The position numbers and the translations under genes were made by a program. Shown here in pieces: positions 14,290 to 21,999 of a stretch of 25,735 bases of DNA; position 1 is the first letter of the stretch, and each line of letters begins with the position of its first letter. The DNA comes from STD2-77 sp964503935 (lineage in GTDB: Bacteria > Patescibacteriota > Minisyncoccia > JAHIHE01 > JAGLIN01). The stretch lies in contig CAZDCJ010000011.1 in NCBI GenBank assembly GCA_964503935.1, positions 1 through 25,735 of the forward strand, given 5' to 3'. Under the pieces are notes generated by a model that saw only the letters and a list, made by a program, of their open reading frames with translations, did not search any database and had not been told where the DNA came from.

Positions 14290-14336
14290 GCGCGCGGGAC
14301 AAGGTCCCGGTTTACCAGGATAAATCCCGCTACTCT
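14290..14336. repeat. R1 element, copy 4 (degenerate)
   Basis: GCGCGCGGGAC-AAG-GTCCCG hairpin at 14295-14309, a second small hairpin GGAT-AA-ATCC, then CCGCTACTC. The R1 plan is kept but shortened to about 47 bp. The gene-free stretch 14236-14656 otherwise holds an R4 piece (14409-14440) and hairpins. Confidence 0.55.
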
Positions 14337-14408
14337 GTTTGTCCTCCATGAGAAGACTTGCCTCACTACAGCCCCTGGTGGAGAAAGACGAGGATCCGGT
14401 ACGCTAAG

Positions 14409-14440
14409 ATTGTCATACTGGACTTGTTTCAGTATCCTCG
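14409..14440. repeat. R4 dispersed repeat, half copy
   Basis: TGTCATACTGGACTTGTTTC followed by AGTATCCTCG, a half of the R4 doublet at 7402-7507. The stem pair is altered in step (ACTG with CAGT). Confidence 0.6.
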
Positions 14441-14604
14441 AAAGATAAGGCAAAGCTCTGGGATGGCATGGTCAAGGATGACATGATGGGGCAAGTCTTG
14501 ATGAGAGAATGATATCCGAGACAAGCATCATGTTATCCCTATCTGAGAGCTGTCGCTCTTGGGCGCATCCGAAGCTTATCGCTGGCGGTATTCGCCTATG
14601 ATCA

Positions 14605-14634
14605 AAAGGACCGGGCCACAGGGCCTAATCCTTT
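14605..14634 (-). terminator. Hairpin after proS, probable terminator
   Basis: On the minus strand AAAGGA-TTA-GGCC-CTGT-GGCC-CGG-TCCTTT forms a two-part stem starting about 22 bases after the proS stop. The T tail is short (TTTTG), so termination strength is uncertain. Confidence 0.5.
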
Positions 14635-14656
14635 ATAACGAACCAAAAATGTGATG

Positions 14657-15904
14657 TTACAGGTTATTTTCCAGATATTTCCAAAGCTCCTCGGTCTTCA
14701 CCAGTTCGAAACCCTCTTCGCTCCGCTTCTTAGCTTCCACGCTTCCCTGCTCCAATGTCTTCGCGCTCACCACGAGGCGCAGCGGGATGCCGATCAGATC
14801 GGAATCCTTGAGCTTCACTCCGGCCGACTCCTCGCGGTCATCAAAGAGCACCTCGACCTTCTGATCCTCGAGGGCCTTGTGGATCTCTTCCGCCCTTGCC
14901 CTTACCTCCTCGCTGTTTCCCAGCGGCACCAGATGGACCTGATAGGGAGCGATCTCTTTCGGCCACACGATGCCGCGCTCGTCGCCCAGGATTTCCGCGA
15001 CCGTGCCCATAAGCCGGCTCGGCCCCAGGCCGTAGCATCCCATCAGTACGGGCTTTTCCTTGCCGTCGCTGTCCTGGAAATTGAAATCGAAGGCAGCGGA
15101 ATACCGGTTCATCAGCTTGAAGATATTCCCCGTCTCGATCGCTTTCTCCTGTCGGAGCTTATCGCTGCCGCAGACCGGACATTTCTTCTCCAGATCCTCC
15201 AGCACCTCTTCATTGATGGCGACCCCGCACTCGTCGCAGATATGTATGATATCCTCACCGGCATCGGTCAGAGTCTGGAATTCGTGCGAATATTTGCAGA
15301 AAGCCCCGCCGGAAGCGTAAGTGAGATAGGTCTTATCGCGCAGCCCGGTCCTATCAAAGACCCTGAAATATGCATCGGTAGCCTGCTTATAGAATCCGTC
15401 CAGGCTTTCCTCACCGGTATGGAAGGAGTACATGTCCTTCATTATGAATTCGCGGCCGCGGAGTATCCCCGACTTGGCACGCTTCTCGTTACGGAATTTG
15501 GTCTGGATCTGATAGAGAGAGAAAGGGAAATCCTTATAGGACTTCACATATTTCTGGGCGAGAGGAGTCACCGCCTCTTCGTGCGTCCACCCCAGACCGA
15601 ACTCCTTATCCAGGTTGGTCTCGACTTTCATCATGACATCGATGTCCCAACGCCCGGTCCTGACCCAATCCTCCTTCTTCTGCAGCGCGCTCATCAGGAT
15701 CTCCTGCGAGCCGATAGAATCCATCTCCTCGCGGATGATGTCCTCTATTTTGCCCAGCACACGCCAGCCCAGCGGCAGATAATAATACACGCCCGCCATC
15801 AGCTTATCGACGAAACCGCCGCGTATGAGAAGCTGAGCGTTCTTGGCAACCTCATCCTTGGGCACTTCATAAATAGTCTTTCCGAATAATTTGGATTGTC
15901 TCAT
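14657..15904 (-). CDS. proS: Prolyl-tRNA synthetase, short form with a zinc-ribbon-like insert
   Basis: Class II prolyl-tRNA synthetase charges tRNA(Pro). The 415-residue protein has the catalytic core: GVYYYLPLGWRVLGKIEDIIREEM (38-61), TGRWD (83-87), LGWTHEEAVTPLAQ (104-117), motif 2 FRNEKRAKSGILRGREFIMKDMYSF (137-161) and motif 3 GLGPSRLMGTVAE (292-304). The C-terminal anticodon-binding domain runs from about 320 to 412. Typical bacterial enzymes (about 570 residues) carry a roughly 180-residue INS editing domain between motifs 2 and 3. Here that place holds only about 50 residues with two CxxC pairs (Cys223/226 and Cys242/245), a likely zinc ribbon. Editing of Ala-tRNA(Pro) must therefore come from elsewhere or be absent. 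It lies last in the frr-rseP-proS cluster, 40 bases after rseP, with no clear Shine-Dalgarno. Confidence 0.95.
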   Translation of the reverse strand: MRQSKLFGKTIYEVPKDEVAKNAQLLIRGGFVDKLMAGVYYYLPLGWRVLGKIEDIIREEMDSIGSQEILMSALQKKEDWVRTGRWDIDVMMKVETNLDKEFGLGWTHEEAVTPLAQKYVKSYKDFPFSLYQIQTKFRNEKRAKSGILRGREFIMKDMYSFHTGEESLDGFYKQATDAYFRVFDRTGLRDKTYLTYASGGAFCKYSHEFQTLTDAGEDIIHICDECGVAINEEVLEDLEKKCPVCGSDKLRQEKAIETGNIFKLMNRYSAAFDFNFQDSDGKEKPVLMGCYGLGPSRLMGTVAEILGDERGIVWPKEIAPYQVHLVPLGNSEEVRARAEEIHKALEDQKVEVLFDDREESAGVKLKDSDLIGIPLRLVVSAKTLEQGSVEAKKRSEEGFELVKTEELWKYLENNL

Positions 15905-15944
15905 AAAATTTGGTTATCTTAGTATGCCTCACTCCTTGTCATGA

Positions 15945-17051
15945 TCAGAATAGGCCCATCAATTTATCCCACACCCCGAGCCGCCCGATGTCCTGCACCG
16001 TCACCACTAACATGAGCAGCATGAGAAATGCGAACCCCGCATTATGGATCCGGGCTTCGGTCTCCGCGCTTACAGGCTTCCTCTTGATCGCTTCTACTAT
16101 CAGGAAGAATATACGTCCGCCATCAAGCGCCGGAAGCGGCAGTATGTTTACGATCGCCAGATTGACACTGATGAGCGCCATGAAATTAAGAAGTACCGTA
16201 ATCCCCATCTGCGCCGCCTGCTGCGTCATCGAGACCATCCCGACCGGACCCGAGACATCGGCGGTAGTTCCGCCGGTGAAGAGCAGCTCCTTCACCGTAC
16301 CCACGAGATACTGGAAGATATACGCCGCGAGGGCCACCGTATGCCCGATACCCGCCCTTATGGATTCGAGCGGAGAATATGACAGATTCGCTACTTCCGC
16401 CAGTGTAACGCCGATCGCCCCTCTGCCCTCGGCATTCTCCCGCGCAAAGACCTGCCTTTCTATGACCTCTCCCTGCCGATCCAGCGTGACCGTTATGTCT
16501 TTACCGCCATTCTCCTTCGTATAATCCTGAAGGTCGGTTACTTCGTCAACTTCTACCTCTCCCGCCCGGAGTATCCTGTCTCCCGGCTCTATTCCGGCTT
16601 CTTTCGCCGGACTGCTGTCGCTTACACCCGTAATCTCGACATAGACCTCCGTGCCTTGCGGAAGGCTAGTCCTGTCCACGCCCGTCACGTCCGTCGGAAA
16701 GCCCGACATGAATATGCCGGTAAATATGATGATTGCCAGAAGGAAATTCATAGCTACTCCTGCCGAAAGGATGATTGCCCGCTTCCAGACCGGCTTGGCG
16801 CCGAAATAGCGCGGATCCTCGCGGTTATCTCCATCCTCTCCCGCGATCTTCACGAAACCTCCGAGCGGGATCCAGTTGATGGTATATTCCGTCTCCCCCC
16901 TTCTCCTTCCCACCATCCGGGGCGGGAAGCCCAAACCGAATTCGTCTACCTTGACGCCAAAAAGCTTGGCGGTGGCGAAATGTCCGAGTTCATGGACAAA
17001 CACGATCACCCCCAGGACCAGCAGGAATATTATTATAGTGGAGATTGTCAT
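15945..17051 (-). CDS. rseP: Site-2 intramembrane metalloprotease RseP (M50)
   Basis: RseP cleaves membrane-embedded anti-sigma factors and signal-peptide remnants. The 368-residue protein has HELGH at 20-24 in the first membrane segment (zinc ligands His20 and His24, catalytic Glu21) and one central PDZ domain (about 118-205, with GVSDSSPAKEAGIEPGDRIL). The third zinc ligand motif is NILPLPALDGG at 302-312, with Asp310. Hydrophobic segments lie at about 1-20, 93-115, 285-305 and 340-358. The length fits single-PDZ M50 enzymes. It lies between frr and proS, the common bacterial order, but dxr, cdsA and uppS, which often accompany it, are missing here. A TATAAT lies shortly upstream, possibly giving rseP-proS its own promoter. 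Confidence 0.95.
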   Translation of the reverse strand: MTISTIIIFLLVLGVIVFVHELGHFATAKLFGVKVDEFGLGFPPRMVGRRRGETEYTINWIPLGGFVKIAGEDGDNREDPRYFGAKPVWKRAIILSAGVAMNFLLAIIIFTGIFMSGFPTDVTGVDRTSLPQGTEVYVEITGVSDSSPAKEAGIEPGDRILRAGEVEVDEVTDLQDYTKENGGKDITVTLDRQGEVIERQVFARENAEGRGAIGVTLAEVANLSYSPLESIRAGIGHTVALAAYIFQYLVGTVKELLFTGGTTADVSGPVGMVSMTQQAAQMGITVLLNFMALISVNLAIVNILPLPALDGGRIFFLIVEAIKRKPVSAETEARIHNAGFAFLMLLMLVVTVQDIGRLGVWDKLMGLF

Positions 17052-17064
17052 ATTATTTTTTCAT

Positions 17065-17070
17065 ATTATA
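17065..17070 (-). promoter_or_regulatory. Candidate -10 box before rseP
   Basis: Perfect TATAAT on the minus strand, 13 bases before the rseP ATG, so a transcript would start about 7 bases upstream of the gene. No good -35 at 16-18 bp spacing was found. Confidence 0.4.
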
Positions 17071-17151
17071 AATCCGCTTTGCTTACAATCCTGTCTCTCT
17101 TCCGAAAACCACCCTCGTAGTCGCAGGTTATAAGTTACCAGTCATTAGTCA

Positions 17152-17191
17152 GGGATCCCGGATATTTTGCAGGCAAAATTCCGGGATGACA
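17152..17191 (-). repeat. R3 dispersed repeat, copy 3
   Basis: On the minus strand TGTCATCCCGGAATTTTG through ATATCCGGGATCCC, in the spacer between frr and rseP. Flanked by TTATAAGTTACCAGTCATTA-like sequence, similar in style to 7085-7120. Confidence 0.65.
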
Positions 17192-17224
17192 GACAAGCTG
17201 TCGGTTATCAGTCGTAAGTTATTT

Positions 17225-17773
17225 TCAGACCGTCATTATCTCGGCCTCTTTCTTTTTTGCTTCTTCTTCCAGCTTCGCATTGGCCTCGTTGACCAGCTTC
17301 TGGATCTCCTCTTGCTTCCCGAAACGGTCGTCTTCGCTGATCTCGCCATTCTTCTCGGCGTTCTTGATCTCTTTCATCGCTTCCTCGCGCGCGTTGCGGA
17401 CACCAATGCGGGCATTCTCCAGGATCTTATTGAGAAGCTTCGCCAGTTCCTTGCGCCTCTCCTCGGTAGGCTGCGGCACGGTGATGCGGATAACGTCCCC
17501 GTTATTGCCGGGATTGAGCCCCAATTGCGCCATGTTGATAGCTTTCTCGATATCTTTGAGCTGTGACTTGTCAAAAGGCGCTATGGTGATGGTACGCGGA
17601 TCAGGTATCGTGATGGTCGCCACCTGCTTGAGGGGGGTCGGCGTACCATAATAATCCACGTTGACATCCTCCACGAGGTGTGGAGTGGCACGGCCGATGC
17701 TTAAGGTAGCGATCTCGCTCCTGAAGAAATTTAAGTTCTTTTCCAAATCTGCTTGTAGATTCATAGTATTCAT
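17225..17773 (-). CDS. frr: Ribosome recycling factor
   Basis: RRF, with EF-G, splits post-termination ribosomes. The 182-residue protein matches family length (about 185). It contains NLNFFRSEIATLSIGRATPHLVEDVNVDYYGTPTPL-type sequence near 14-48, with the RATP..L.....DYYG core. ATITIPDPRTITIAPFDKS falls near 53-71, IEKAINMAQLGLNPGNNGDVIRI near 75-97 and PTEERRKEL near 101-109, followed by the C-terminal helix of the three-helix bundle. The start may be ATG 17773 or the fourth codon (ATG 17764); neither has a clear Shine-Dalgarno. It follows the propeller lipoprotein gene by 39 bases and precedes rseP by 173 bases containing an R3 repeat. Confidence 0.96.
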   Translation of the reverse strand: MNTMNLQADLEKNLNFFRSEIATLSIGRATPHLVEDVNVDYYGTPTPLKQVATITIPDPRTITIAPFDKSQLKDIEKAINMAQLGLNPGNNGDVIRITVPQPTEERRKELAKLLNKILENARIGVRNAREEAMKEIKNAEKNGEISEDDRFGKQEEIQKLVNEANAKLEEEAKKKEAEIMTV

Positions 17774-17812
17774 AAAATGATTATTGATATCGATTAAGGA
17801 CGGACCGGACCG

Positions 17813-18946
17813 CTATCTCTGATACAGCGCCCCGACATAGATGATGTCCTGATTATTGGGATCGCTGATAGTATATTTTACATCGCCTAGGATAGGTATG
17901 TCAAAGCTTGACCAGGACACGCCCTTGTTCGTGCTCTTGTAGAAGGCGTTGCCTGCGCCGTAATAGATAGTCCCATCCATGAGCCCGATCTTCTTGATTT
18001 CAGGAAGATCCTCGTTCTTGCTCGTAGTCGGAGTTATGGTATCCATGGTATCCCACGATAATCCGGCGTCGCGCGTCACGAATATCAGGTTCTCATAAGT
18101 GAGATAGAATACCGAAGGGTCCTCATTGTCGATAGTAATGGAAGTGATCCGGTTTATCGTAGCCCTGCGGATATCGAGAAAATCCTGGAGAGTCTTAGTC
18201 AGGCTCTGCCAGCTTGTCTCTTCGACTGCGCCGCCGTCTGTAGTCTTGGCCAGGCCGTTGGAGGTAAGGACCATGATGTTCCGGCTATCTTTATAGTCCA
18301 CTACGAAATCTTTCACCCCGGCCTGGAACCACTTCACCATCGACCAGCTCTGCCCCCTATCCTCACTCCGGAGAAATCCTCCCTGCGCCGTACCGATATA
18401 GATGACGTTCGGCTGCTGCGGATCGACTTGGACGCGCTTGACGGCTTTGCCGGGCTCCGTGCTGATATAGCTCTCCGTCCAGCCTTTGCCCCCGTCTTCG
18501 GTCTTAAGGAGCACTCCGCGATTGTCATTGAGCGTGGCAGCATAGACGATATTGGAATTGCCTTTTTCCACCTGAATATCGTAGATGTAAGAATTATCAC
18601 GGAACTTATTGTTCGCATCGCTGACCTCGTACCAGGTGTCCGCGCCGTTCTCCGTCCTGAACATACCATGTCCGAGAGTCCCCAGATAGAGCACCTGGGT
18701 ATTCATAGGATCGATCTCGATGCTTCCGGTACTGATCTGGTCAAGGCGCCTTTCCACGTCTCCTTCGATGGCCACTTTCTGCTGCCATGTCCTGCCGCCG
18801 TCCGTCGATTTGAATATACCCTGGCTGTCATTCCGATATTGGGAAGTAACAGGCTGGCCGCTGCCGATCCCGAGACATCCGGAAAAAGAAAGGACTACCA
18901 TAAGGAGCAGACTGACAAGAACCGTTCTTTTGATTATTCCTTCCAT
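17813..18946 (-). CDS. Lipoprotein with seven BNR/sortilin-type motifs (Ycf48-like beta-propeller)
   Basis: The 377-residue protein has a lipoprotein signal peptide: basic start, hydrophobic core (about 8-21) and lipobox FSGC with Cys24. It then has seven Asp-box/BNR motifs of the S.D.G..W type, about 40-55 residues apart: STDGGRTW 47-54, TENGADTW 98-105, TEDGGKGW 149-156, SEDRGQSW 194-201, TTDGG 236-240, TRDAGLSW 291-298 and STNKGVSW 338-345. Seven blades match Ycf48/HCF136- and sortilin-like propellers. These are non-catalytic or binding scaffolds in many families; the sialidase catalytic residues are not evident, so I predict an extracytoplasmic binding or assembly role. It lies 15 bases after holB and 39 before frr, so it is co-transcribed with replication and translation genes, an odd pairing. 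Confidence 0.88.
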   Translation of the reverse strand: MEGIIKRTVLVSLLLMVVLSFSGCLGIGSGQPVTSQYRNDSQGIFKSTDGGRTWQQKVAIEGDVERRLDQISTGSIEIDPMNTQVLYLGTLGHGMFRTENGADTWYEVSDANNKFRDNSYIYDIQVEKGNSNIVYAATLNDNRGVLLKTEDGGKGWTESYISTEPGKAVKRVQVDPQQPNVIYIGTAQGGFLRSEDRGQSWSMVKWFQAGVKDFVVDYKDSRNIMVLTSNGLAKTTDGGAVEETSWQSLTKTLQDFLDIRRATINRITSITIDNEDPSVFYLTYENLIFVTRDAGLSWDTMDTITPTTSKNEDLPEIKKIGLMDGTIYYGAGNAFYKSTNKGVSWSSFDIPILGDVKYTISDPNNQDIIYVGALYQR

Positions 18947-18961
18947 ATGAGTGATTATTGC

Positions 18962-19852
18962 TTAAAAGCCCAATACCAGGTTCTCCAGCGCGAGACGGGG
19001 ATTGACGTTCTTCTCCAGGATATCCTCGCGCGAAACGATCGTCCTTTCAAGAGCGGCCTTCATCCGGCAGAGCTTTATCCCTCCCGCTTCCGGGTGCGCC
19101 ATGTCTTCCAGCATCTCGGCGCGCAACGCGACGATCCAGCCCCCCAAGACTTCCGCCACCTCCTCTTTTTCCATCTCATACACCCGGCTTATGCTTTCCA
19201 TCCGGGCATAATTCCCTTTGCCGAAAAGCGAGAGTACTGTCTTCCGGTCGTCTTCCATCTTTCCCTGCAGCTCCTTGTCTCCCCGTAGTCTCAGTGCAAG
19301 GCCGGGCCTTCCTTCGGCTAAATCTACGACCGCTTGCGCGCCGGTGCCTGAGCCTTCCAGCATATCCGCTATCTCCCTGTCCGTGACGGGAGTGAAACTC
19401 AGGATCTGGCACCGCGATCTTATCGTCGGCAAGACCCTCTCCATATCCGAAGCGACCAGGATGATTATGGAAGTCTCTCCCGGCTCCTCGATCGTCTTGA
19501 GGAGAGAATTGGCCGCCGACGGGCTCAGGGTCTCGGCTTTTTCGATTATCGCCACTTTATAGGAGGCCTTGAAAGGATAAAGACTCAAGTCTTTCTGCAA
19601 TCTCCGCGCCGCCTCCACGCCTATCTGCTTCTCTTCCTTGTCCGGCGAGACGAGGATGAGATCCGGATTCCTGGAAATGTCCTCCGAGACGTCCCCGAGG
19701 AGTTTTCCGGCAAAAGCGAGCGCCACGGTCATCTTGCCTACATGCTCCGGCCCCTCGAAGAGATATGCATGCGAAACGAAGCCCTTTTGGAGGACCTTGT
19801 CCAAATAACGGACGATTTTCGTATTACCGATGATGTCTTTTTCCAAAGTCAT
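18962..19852 (-). CDS. holB: DNA polymerase III clamp-loader subunit delta prime
   Basis: Delta prime is the stator of the clamp loader that opens the beta clamp. The 296-residue protein begins IIGNTKIVRYLDKVLQKG and SHAYLFEGPEHVGKMT (27-42). The P-loop is degenerate (GK followed by Met instead of Ser/Thr), common in delta prime. Then come AETLSPSAANSLLKTIEEP (106-124), a very typical stretch, and LPTIRSRCQIL (141-151) with the SRC motif that supplies the arginine finger. The usual four-cysteine zinc module after the P-loop is absent. The start is ATG 19852; a TATATATAAG-type -10 lies only about 10 bases ahead of it, suggesting a short-leader promoter. It heads the holB-lipoprotein-frr-rseP-proS run. 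Confidence 0.93.
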   Translation of the reverse strand: MTLEKDIIGNTKIVRYLDKVLQKGFVSHAYLFEGPEHVGKMTVALAFAGKLLGDVSEDISRNPDLILVSPDKEEKQIGVEAARRLQKDLSLYPFKASYKVAIIEKAETLSPSAANSLLKTIEEPGETSIIILVASDMERVLPTIRSRCQILSFTPVTDREIADMLEGSGTGAQAVVDLAEGRPGLALRLRGDKELQGKMEDDRKTVLSLFGKGNYARMESISRVYEMEKEEVAEVLGGWIVALRAEMLEDMAHPEAGGIKLCRMKAALERTIVSREDILEKNVNPRLALENLVLGF

Positions 19853-20319
19853 GTTTTCAGCCTTATATATACCAACTTACCATATTTACGGCTTTGAATC
19901 AAACGCTGGTCCGGCGGAGAGCCTTTCTACATAGGCGCGCCATCTCCGTATCAGGATCAAGCTGTCTCTTATCGAGACAGGACCTTCATTTTGTGCGAGG
20001 AATAAAGTTCACTCCTGGGCGCACTAGCCAAGACTGGTCGCTACTCCACCCATTTCCGGATTCCCGCCCGTACGGAGGCATACCCTCGACCTGGTCGGGG
20101 GCAAACTCCGTGCAGTCGGAGCGAGGAGAATAAATATTTCGTCATCCTGAAGGAGCGCCTGTCTCGCCGTAGCTGAAAGCGAAGGCGGGACGCGACTGAA
20201 AGATCCGGAGGGGCTTACCGACGCTACTCTCTCCCCACGGGAGATGGGACATAAGACGAAGTCCGTGATTAAGATAAGACGGAATCCTGAGTAGATCAGT
20301 ACTATTCCCGCGATCTTGA
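19853..20319. other. Gene-free repeat-rich spacer
   Basis: No gene is supported. It holds a perfect 7-bp hairpin CTGTCTC-TTATC-GAGACAG (19962-19980), a GGCGAGG/GGAGAATAAAT segment like R5 (about 20117-20135) and a long R4-like unit (20141-20217) that begins GTCATCCTGAAGG and ends GACTGAAAGATCC. It also has several short GC-rich inverted repeats. Confidence 0.55.
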
Positions 20320-21465
20320 TTACTTCCGCGCCTTCTCCAGCGCATTCTCCACGAAACCCTTGAACTTCTTCTCGAAATTCTCACGGGAAAATTTCTCGGC
20401 GAAAGCCTTGATTTCCTCCGCGTCATACCCGTCCATACTCCGGTTCATCCTCCTTATGCCGTCAGCCAGGATTTCCGGCACCTCGCTGTCGAATAGCTCT
20501 CCCGTCTTGCCGGGAATAACCGTCTCGAGCGCCCCGCCGCGGCCGTATGCCAGCACCGGAACGCCGAAAGACATCGCCTCCAAAATAGTGATACCGAAGT
20601 CGTCCTCGCCCGGAAATATCAGCGCCCGCGCGTTCTTGTAGTATGCCGCGAGATGCTTCTCGTCCTGAAACCCCAGGAACTTGATATTCTTATCCGCCAT
20701 CTTCCGTAGGCGCTCCATGTCGCCACCCGTGCCGATTATGACGAGAGGCAGTCCCAATTTATTGAAAGCGTTGATCGCGACATCGATTTTCTTGTAGGGG
20801 CTCAGGCGCGACACGATGAGATAGTAGTCCTTCTCCGGAACCGGCGGCAGATCTTCCATCGTACCGAACTTCATGTAATCGACGGGAGGATAGATGACCT
20901 CGCTTTCCCGTCCATAGAATTTCTTTATCTTGCGCGCCGTATTCTCGGAGTTTGCGACATAACGATCCACCCGTTCGGAAGCGCTGCGGTCCCAGATCCG
21001 CATCACATGGAGTATCGGTACGACAAGGAACTTCTTGAGCATGCCGATCCGGTTCTCTTCCAGATAATTCCGATACCAGTCCCAGAGGAAGCGCGTCGGG
21101 GTGTGGCAATAGGATATATGGAGCGTCCGGGGCCTCACGATGACCCCCTTGGCAAATGACGAGGAGCTGGAAATGACCAAATCGAATCCACTGAGGTCGA
21201 AAGTCTCCGCCGCAGTCGGCATGAGAGGCAATAGCAGCTTCTTGCGCTTCTTAAGCCACATGGGCAGCTTGTCCAGGAGAGACACCCTTATGCGCGCGTC
21301 AGGAAAATATCTTTCCATGCTCTTGTCGTAGAGAAGCGTATAGATCGGCGCCTCGGGATAAAGCCTGTGAAGGGACATCAAGACCTGCTCCGCTCCGCCC
21401 CAATAAGTAAGAAAATCATGCACGATCGCGACTTTCAATCTGCCGGCTTCTTTCGGATTTTCCAT
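20320..21465 (-). CDS. Glycosyltransferase family 4, WbaZ-like
   Basis: Predicted to transfer a sugar (mannose in the best-known WbaZ relatives) from a nucleotide sugar to a surface polysaccharide or lipid. From ATG 21465 it has 381 residues in a GT-B fold. The N-terminal KVAIVHDFLTYWGGAEQVL, the ISYCHTPTRFLWDWY stretch (about 118-132), IVSRLSPYKKID (about 217-228) and the donor-site GEDDFGITILEAMSFGVPV are typical of the GT4 WbaZ-like group. The first acidic residue of the E-x7-E motif is Asp here, preceded by a Glu. I preferred 21465 because the protein then starts MENPKEAGRLKVAIVHDF, normal for the family; an ATG at 21573 would add 36 residues with no family match. No membrane segment is evident. 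The true donor and acceptor are unknown. Confidence 0.88.
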   Translation of the reverse strand: MENPKEAGRLKVAIVHDFLTYWGGAEQVLMSLHRLYPEAPIYTLLYDKSMERYFPDARIRVSLLDKLPMWLKKRKKLLLPLMPTAAETFDLSGFDLVISSSSSFAKGVIVRPRTLHISYCHTPTRFLWDWYRNYLEENRIGMLKKFLVVPILHVMRIWDRSASERVDRYVANSENTARKIKKFYGRESEVIYPPVDYMKFGTMEDLPPVPEKDYYLIVSRLSPYKKIDVAINAFNKLGLPLVIIGTGGDMERLRKMADKNIKFLGFQDEKHLAAYYKNARALIFPGEDDFGITILEAMSFGVPVLAYGRGGALETVIPGKTGELFDSEVPEILADGIRRMNRSMDGYDAEEIKAFAEKFSRENFEKKFKGFVENALEKARK

Positions 21466-21494
21466 ATCGAAATAATTAGGATGATTATTTAAAT

Positions 21495-21508
21495 CTTTAT
21501 CGATAAAG
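21495..21508. promoter_or_regulatory. 14-bp perfect palindrome upstream of the glycosyltransferase
   Basis: CTTTATCGATAAAG is its own reverse complement and lies 30 bases upstream of the chosen ATG. It could be an operator, but no promoter was clear around it. Confidence 0.3.
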
Positions 21509-21592
21509 TATGGCTCGTTCTTTCTTATATAAAGAGACGTCACAACGTATCGGGTCTTATTGCATTTTGTCATTGCACTGGAATTTTTGCAT

Positions 21593-21649
21593 TGTCATTG
21601 CGAGGATGGGGTAGCGGATTTCAGTCCGCGCGCATTTCCGTATCCATAG
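21593..21649. repeat. R2 half fused to R1 element, cut by gap 2
   Basis: TGTCATTGCGAGGA (half of R2, 21593-21606) runs straight into GGGGTAGC and hairpin GCGGATTTCAGTCCGC (21614-21629), then GCGCATTTCCG, the R1 core. Gap 2 begins at 21650. Confidence 0.7.
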
Positions 21650-21749
21650 NNNNNNNNNNNNNNNNNNNNNNNNNNNNNNNNNNNNNNNNNNNNNNNNNNN
21701 NNNNNNNNNNNNNNNNNNNNNNNNNNNNNNNNNNNNNNNNNNNNNNNNN
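21650..21749. other. Assembly gap 2 (100 N, true length unknown)
   Basis: Exactly 100 N. It removes the end of the GIY-YIG gene and the right half of an R1 element. Confidence 0.98.
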
Positions 21750-21848
21750 TTCCCAAACCCTTTGTTCGATTCTAGAAGTGATCCCTGTATATATCACGGT
21801 GTTGTTCTTGTTGGTAAGGACATAGACACGGTAACTCTTTGATTCCAT
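21750..21848 (-). CDS. GIY-YIG nuclease domain protein, N-terminal fragment only
   Basis: Only 33 residues are visible before gap 2, starting at ATG 21848. They read YRVYVLTNKNNTVIYTGIT (6-24) followed by IEQRVWE, the beginning of a GIY-YIG domain of the short UPF0213/YhbQ or URI type. YVL stands in the GIY position and YTG in the YIG position, and the conserved Arg of R..QRV is present. Such small single-domain proteins are about 80-100 residues, so most is missing. GIY-YIG domains are nucleases that cut DNA and occur in repair enzymes, homing endonucleases and stand-alone proteins. It is surrounded by R1 and R2 repeats. Whether the intact gene is functional cannot be told. Confidence 0.75.
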
Positions 21849-21902
21849 AAAGTCATACTTACTTTACAAAATGCATTTATGGCAATTGGATGCTTGGTTG
21901 CT

Positions 21903-21950
21903 AATGAGATTGCGACGTCGCCCGAGTACGGACTCCTCGCAATGACAATG
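21903..21950. repeat. R2 dispersed repeat, copy 2
   Basis: AATGAGATTGCGACGTCG to ACTCCTCGCAATGACAAT; nearly identical to 5083-5129. Confidence 0.75.
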
Positions 21951-21999
21951 CAACAATCCGCTTATGCAGCCCTCTTGCAGTGACGGATGCGGACGGTCA

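Noticed and set aside
14651..15889. 412-residue open frame on the plus strand opposite proS
   Set aside because: Exact antisense of a clear prolyl-tRNA synthetase; no family resemblance. High-GC antisense frames stay open by codon bias.
19962..19980. CTGTCTC hairpin as holB-region terminator
   Set aside because: No T tract on either strand and no gene ends next to it.
21466..21573. 36-residue extension of the WbaZ-like glycosyltransferase from ATG 21573
   Set aside because: No similarity to the family, and it runs through a palindrome near a repeat; ATG 21465 gives a normal N-terminus. Not excluded.
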